A DNA stretch of 37,236 nt. It comes from Acidobacteriaceae bacterium. GTDB lineage: Bacteria > Acidobacteriota > Terriglobia > Terriglobales > Acidobacteriaceae. The position numbers and the translations under genes were made by a program. The notes below the pieces were generated by a model that was not told the origin of the DNA, made no database searches, and saw nothing but the letters and a program-made list of their open reading frames with translations. The stretch lies in the NCBI GenBank assembly GCA_025360645.1, contig JANYBT010000124.1, forward strand, positions 1 through 37,236, read 5' to 3'. Positions 34,329-37,236 of this stretch are shown piece by piece (the first letter of the stretch is position 1; each line of letters starts with the position of its first letter).

Positions 34329-35729
34329 GTGGGAAGTTTCTACATCGAGAATTTTGGATGCCGCGCGACCCAGGCCGATGGGGCCGCGGTGGAGCGCCAG
34401 TTCCTCGACCGGGGCATGGAGCGGGCAGAAGCCGCATGCCATGCCGAAATCGTCGTGTTGAACACTTGCACCGTGACGGCGGCCGCCGACCAGGATGCTC
34501 GGGCTTATATTCGGCGGATTCAACGCGAGAATCCTACCGCCACCATCGTGGTGACGGGCTGCTATGCCCAGCGCGCTCCAGAAGAACTGGCAAAACTGCC
34601 AGGAGTTTCTTTAGTGGTCGGTAACTCGCACAAGCATCAACTCGCCGAGATCGCCACCCATACAACGCTGGTGCCACTGGAATCTCTGGCGGCCGGTACC
34701 GCGGCACAGCTCTTTGTCAGTGACATTTTTGCGCACACCGAGTTGCTAACCGCGCCGGTGTTCGACGCAGCCAACCAACGCACCCGGCCCAACCTCAAAG
34801 TCCAGGATGGCTGCGACAATCGCTGCTCCTTCTGCGTGATCCCCTATGTTCGAGGCCAGAGCCGGTCGATGCAACTGGAGCAAGTGGTCCGCGAAGTCAA
34901 CGGGCTCACCGCAGCGGGCTATCGCGAATTGGTGATTTCCGGAATCAATTTGGGGCGATGGGGGAGAGACTTGACGCCGGAACAGCATTTCGAAGATCTG
35001 GTGCAAACCATCCTCGACCGCACTCCGCTGCAGAAGCTGCGCATCAGTTCGGTGGAACCGATGGACTGGAGCCAGGAGTTGATCGCGCTGGTGGCGGGAT
35101 CGTCGCGCATCGCCAAGCACGCCCATGTGCCGATGCAGTCGGGCAGCGATGCGGTGTTGCGACGGATGCATCGCAAGTACCGCCCGTGGCACTACCGCGA
35201 GAAGATCGAGACCATTCGTGCGGCCATGCCGACGGCGGCCATTGGCGCAGACGTGATGGTCGGATTTCCGGGAGAAACCGACGCCGAGTTTGAAGAGACG
35301 CGCAAGATGGTGGACGAGCTGCCATTCACCTACCTGCACGTGTTCACCTATTCGGCGCGACCCGGAACTCCGGCAGCGGCGGCGAGTGATCAAGTGCCGG
35401 TGCGCGTCGCACGCGACCGGAATCGGGTGTTACGAGACCTGGCGGAAGAAAAGAAGAGGGCCTTCATGCAAGCGTGCGTGGGCAAGGCGGTCGAGGGAAT
35501 TACCTTGAACATGGGTGAGGGCGAGTTCACCGAGGCCCTGACGGATAATTACCTGAAACTGCGGTTGCCAGGCAAGCAGGAGCCGAACCGATGGGTAACG
35601 TCGCGGGTAGAGTCGGTGGACCGTGGGATGCTGATTGCGGAAGGCTGCTCGAACCAGATCGACGTTAGCGTGACCGACAGTAGCGTGACCGACGTTAGCA
35701 AAACGGCAATCCCGCTCTACATGCTATAA
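34329..35729 (+). CDS. mtaB: tRNA t6A37 methylthiotransferase MtaB
   Basis: A radical-SAM methylthiotransferase that converts t6A37 to ms2t6A37 in tRNAs reading ANN codons. The N-terminal UPF0004 domain has cluster cysteines C11 (ENFGCRATQ), C47 (LNTCTVT) and C78 (VTGCYAQ). The radical-SAM domain has C162, C166 and C169 (DGCDNRCSFCVIPYVRGQSRS, split after V). The TRAM domain is expected at about 395-450. At 466 residues it is normal in length. The start is GTG at 34329 with a weak ribosome site. The C-terminus ends in a repeat-derived tail (DVSVT-DSSVT-DVSKT) beyond the TRAM domain. The stop codon overlaps the -10 box of the infC promoter. Confidence 0.93.
   Translation: MGSFYIENFGCRATQADGAAVERQFLDRGMERAEAACHAEIVVLNTCTVTAAADQDARAYIRRIQRENPTATIVVTGCYAQRAPEELAKLPGVSLVVGNSHKHQLAEIATHTTLVPLESLAAGTAAQLFVSDIFAHTELLTAPVFDAANQRTRPNLKVQDGCDNRCSFCVIPYVRGQSRSMQLEQVVREVNGLTAAGYRELVISGINLGRWGRDLTPEQHFEDLVQTILDRTPLQKLRISSVEPMDWSQELIALVAGSSRIAKHAHVPMQSGSDAVLRRMHRKYRPWHYREKIETIRAAMPTAAIGADVMVGFPGETDAEFEETRKMVDELPFTYLHVFTYSARPGTPAAAASDQVPVRVARDRNRVLRDLAEEKKRAFMQACVGKAVEGITLNMGEGEFTEALTDNYLKLRLPGKQEPNRWVTSRVESVDRGMLIAEGCSNQIDVSVTDSSVTDVSKTAIPLYML
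35661..35705 (+). repeat. 15-bp in-frame tandem repeat at the mtaB 3' end
   Basis: Three 15-base units (GAC GTT AGC GTG ACC, GAC AGT AGC GTG ACC, GAC GTT AGC AAA ACG) encode DVSVT, DSSVT and DVSKT near the C-terminus of MtaB. Confidence 0.8.
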
Positions 35730-35730
35730 T
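35722..35730 (+). promoter_or_regulatory. Extended -10 promoter for infC-rpmI-rplT
   Basis: TGCTATAAT is an exact TG-N-TATAAT extended -10 element. It overlaps the mtaB stop codon (TAA at 35727-35729). No -35 is recognisable, which extended -10 promoters can tolerate. Transcription would begin near 35737, giving a leader of about 33 bases. Confidence 0.6.
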
Positions 35731-35744
35731 TTTGAAACTGAGTT

Positions 35745-35764
35745 GTGCCCATAAGGCACGGAGG
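35745..35764 (+). promoter_or_regulatory. Leader hairpin and Shine-Dalgarno of infC
   Basis: GTGCC-CATAA-GGCAC (35745-35759) is a perfect 5-bp hairpin directly abutting GGAGG (35760-35764), which lies five bases before the ATC start at 35770. The ribosome site is strong and decides the start; the adjacent hairpin could influence access. Confidence 0.55.
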
Positions 35765-35769
35765 ATCGT

Positions 35770-36363
35770 ATCGACAAGCGATTTACCAGAACGAATGAGC
35801 GCATCCGGGCACGGGAAATCCGCGTCATCGGAGATGAAGGCGAACAGATTGGTGTCATGGTTCCCTTCGAAGCCCTCAAAATGGCCCGCGAAAAGAACCT
35901 GGATCTGGTAGAGATTTCGCCGACCGCCAATCCGCCTGTATGCCGCATCATGGACTACGGGAAGTTCCTGTACCAGCAGGAAAAGCGCGACCGCGAGGCC
36001 AAGAAGAACCAAAAAGTGATTGTGGTGAAGGAAGTGAAGTTCCGCATCAATGTGGACGACCACGACTACGACACCAAGAAGAACCATGTACTGCGGTTCC
36101 TGGACGACGGAGACAAGGTCAAGGCGACCATCTTCTTCCGGGGACGCGAAATGACGCGCCAGAGTTTGGGGCGAGGTATTTTGGAACGGTTGATCAAAGA
36201 CATTGGAGACAGGGGCATTGTGGAATTTCGCCCCCGGCAGGAAGGGAACACACTGCATCTGATTCTGGCGCCAAAGAAGACTGAAAAGCCAGAAAAGCCG
36301 CCAAAACCGCCCAAGCAACAACAGCAACCCGAGCCGGCGCAGGATCAAGCGGGACAGTCGTAA
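35770..36363 (+). CDS. infC: Translation initiation factor IF-3, ATC start codon
   Basis: IF-3 binds the 30S subunit and checks start-codon choice. The N-terminal domain begins IDKRFTRTNERIRAREIRVIG, the expected IF-3 opening (residue 1 would be formyl-Met). The linker and C-terminal domain follow (PPVCRIMDYGKFLYQQ, KEVKFRINVDDHDY, with the KGDKVK-like DGDKVKATIFFRGRE). A tail rich in K, P and Q ends the 197-residue protein. No ATG, GTG or TTG exists in frame between the stop codon at 35752 and the internal ATG at 35857, which would delete thirty conserved residues. GGAGG five bases before ATC (35770) makes that the start. Rare start codons in infC are known (AUU in E. coli). Confidence 0.93.
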   Translation: MDKRFTRTNERIRAREIRVIGDEGEQIGVMVPFEALKMAREKNLDLVEISPTANPPVCRIMDYGKFLYQQEKRDREAKKNQKVIVVKEVKFRINVDDHDYDTKKNHVLRFLDDGDKVKATIFFRGREMTRQSLGRGILERLIKDIGDRGIVEFRPRQEGNTLHLILAPKKTEKPEKPPKPPKQQQQPEPAQDQAGQS

Positions 36364-36453
36364 GCCGAGCTACTCGTCTCTAGCTTAGAAGAAGCGCGAG
36401 AACTTGTCGCACCGAAGACATCATTGAAGTTGAGCAAGAGAGTTGAGAACTGT

Positions 36454-36651
36454 ATGCCGAAAATGAAGACCCACAAAGGCGCAGCCAAGCGCTTTAAGAC
36501 GACTGGGACGGGCAAGATCAAGCGCGGCAAAGCGTACTTGCGCCACATCCTGACTTCCAAGGGTACCAAGCGGAAACGCCAGCTCGATGCCAGTACGCTG
36601 GTGAGTGACGCGGACGCGCCCAAAGTCAGACGGATGATCCCTTACCAATAA
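36454..36651 (+). CDS. rpmI: 50S ribosomal protein L35
   Basis: A 65-residue basic large-subunit protein with the family signature [20 protein letters not shown] and [13 protein letters not shown]. An in-frame start ten codons earlier (36424) is not conserved; the MPKMKTHKG start at 36454 is universal in the family. The ribosome site is weak. It lies 90 bases after infC and 190 bases before rplT in the classic infC-rpmI-rplT order. In model bacteria L20 represses this operon by binding its mRNA; I could not identify that site here. Confidence 0.97.
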   Translation: MPKMKTHKGAAKRFKTTGTGKIKRGKAYLRHILTSKGTKRKRQLDASTLVSDADAPKVRRMIPYQ

Positions 36652-36841
36652 CCAATTCTGCTTTGCGTTCCTCTTTTTGTCTGCGGTGTTTTCAAAGACA
36701 GGAAGGGACCCAAAAGCGAGGTGCGGAGAAGTTGACCGTGCCCGAGCCGCCAGCAGCACCGCGTGGCTCAAGGCGTGTGAAGAGGCCTGATTTCCTTACC
36801 TCCAGCCGCCCGTACAACGAAACTTAAAAAGGAGCTCTACC

Positions 36842-37210
36842 ATGCCTCGTGTAAAACGCGGAACCAAACGCCGCGCCAAACGGAAAAAGATATTAAACCG
36901 CGCCAGCGGTTATTTCTTAACCAAATCAAAATTGCATCGCGCCGCCAAAGAGGCGGTGGATCGCGCGCTGAAGTTCGCGTATTCCGGCCGCAAACAGCGC
37001 AAGCGCCAGTTCCGTTCCATTTGGATCGTGCGCATCGGCGCCGCCGCCAAATTGAACGGCATGAGCTACAGCACTTTCATCAACGGGCTGAAGAAGAGCG
37101 GCATCGAGCTGGATCGCAAGATTCTGGCGGATCTGGCAGTCAAGGATCCGGCGGGGTTCAAGCATCTGGCGGAGCAGGCCAAGGGCGCGCGGGAGAAAGC
37201 GGCAGCCTAG
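36842..37210 (+). CDS. rplT: 50S ribosomal protein L20
   Basis: L20 binds 23S rRNA early in large-subunit assembly and often represses its own operon. The 122 residues start with [21 protein letters not shown], split after N, and include [21 protein letters not shown], also split after V, and [28 protein letters not shown], all hallmark regions. AAAAAGGAG lies eight bases before the ATG. The window ends 26 bases after the stop codon; pheS often follows in other bacteria. Confidence 0.97.
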   Translation: MPRVKRGTKRRAKRKKILNRASGYFLTKSKLHRAAKEAVDRALKFAYSGRKQRKRQFRSIWIVRIGAAAKLNGMSYSTFINGLKKSGIELDRKILADLAVKDPAGFKHLAEQAKGAREKAAA

Positions 37211-37236
37211 TTGGTTGCGCTCCATCCGTTGGCTGG

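Noticed and set aside
35857-36363. infC beginning at the internal ATG
   Set aside because: It would remove the conserved IF-3 N-terminal segment and ignores the ideal GGAGG before ATC at 35770.

Overview
The window looks like a piece of a high-GC (roughly 60 % by eye) chromosome from an Acidobacteriota bacterium, probably of the Koribacter/Terriglobia type. This placement is an inference from three things: a large TonB receptor with an N-terminal carboxypeptidase-like domain, a lipoprotein with repeated bacterial Ig-like domains, and the overall gene style. No rRNA or other marker is present to prove it. Most of the window is housekeeping sequence, interrupted by catabolic, transport and poorly characterised genes.

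Region 1 (1-7600) holds the 3' part of hemB, a divergent HU gene, an unrecognised Cys-rich protein, and a long forward block: ispE, tRNA-Gln(TTG), prs, rplY (L25/CTC), pth, rpsF, rpsR and rplI, closed by a strong terminator. The order ispE-tRNA-Gln-prs-rplY-pth is also known from gamma-proteobacteria. Region 2 (7781-13547) is a complete tripartite RND efflux operon: TolC-like outer membrane protein, lipoprotein adaptor and HAE1-like pump.

Region 3 (13604-19756, reverse strand) is a tightly coupled six-gene operon for trans-4-hydroxy-L-proline breakdown. The epimerase makes cis-4-hydroxy-D-proline. A three-subunit HcnABC-like dehydrogenase oxidises it. A DapA-family deaminase yields alpha-ketoglutarate semialdehyde, and an aldehyde dehydrogenase makes alpha-ketoglutarate. 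Every junction overlaps by 4 or 8 bases. Region 4 (19942-24485) contains a secreted Ig-like/alpha-beta hydrolase lipoprotein, an unrecognised tail-anchored protein with three 41-residue repeats, a lipoyl E2 acyltransferase, a small unknown protein and a YeaQ-type membrane protein.

Region 5 (24518-29357, reverse strand) has GTP-dependent PEP carboxykinase, a small unknown protein, a histidyl-tRNA synthetase carrying an extra segment of about 109 residues, and a gamma-carbonic anhydrase-like protein. Region 6 (29606-34254) has the TonB receptor behind a CRP-like palindrome, rpsU with a textbook promoter, a small zinc-ribbon protein and an orphan CheY-like receiver. Region 7 (34329-37210) has mtaB followed by infC-rpmI-rplT.

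The most noteworthy points are: infC appears to begin with a non-canonical ATC codon; hisS has a GC-poor in-frame insertion; the 41-residue-repeat membrane protein matches no family I know; and short 12-15 bp tandem repeats recur at gene ends. I found no CRISPR array, transposase, prophage or defence system.
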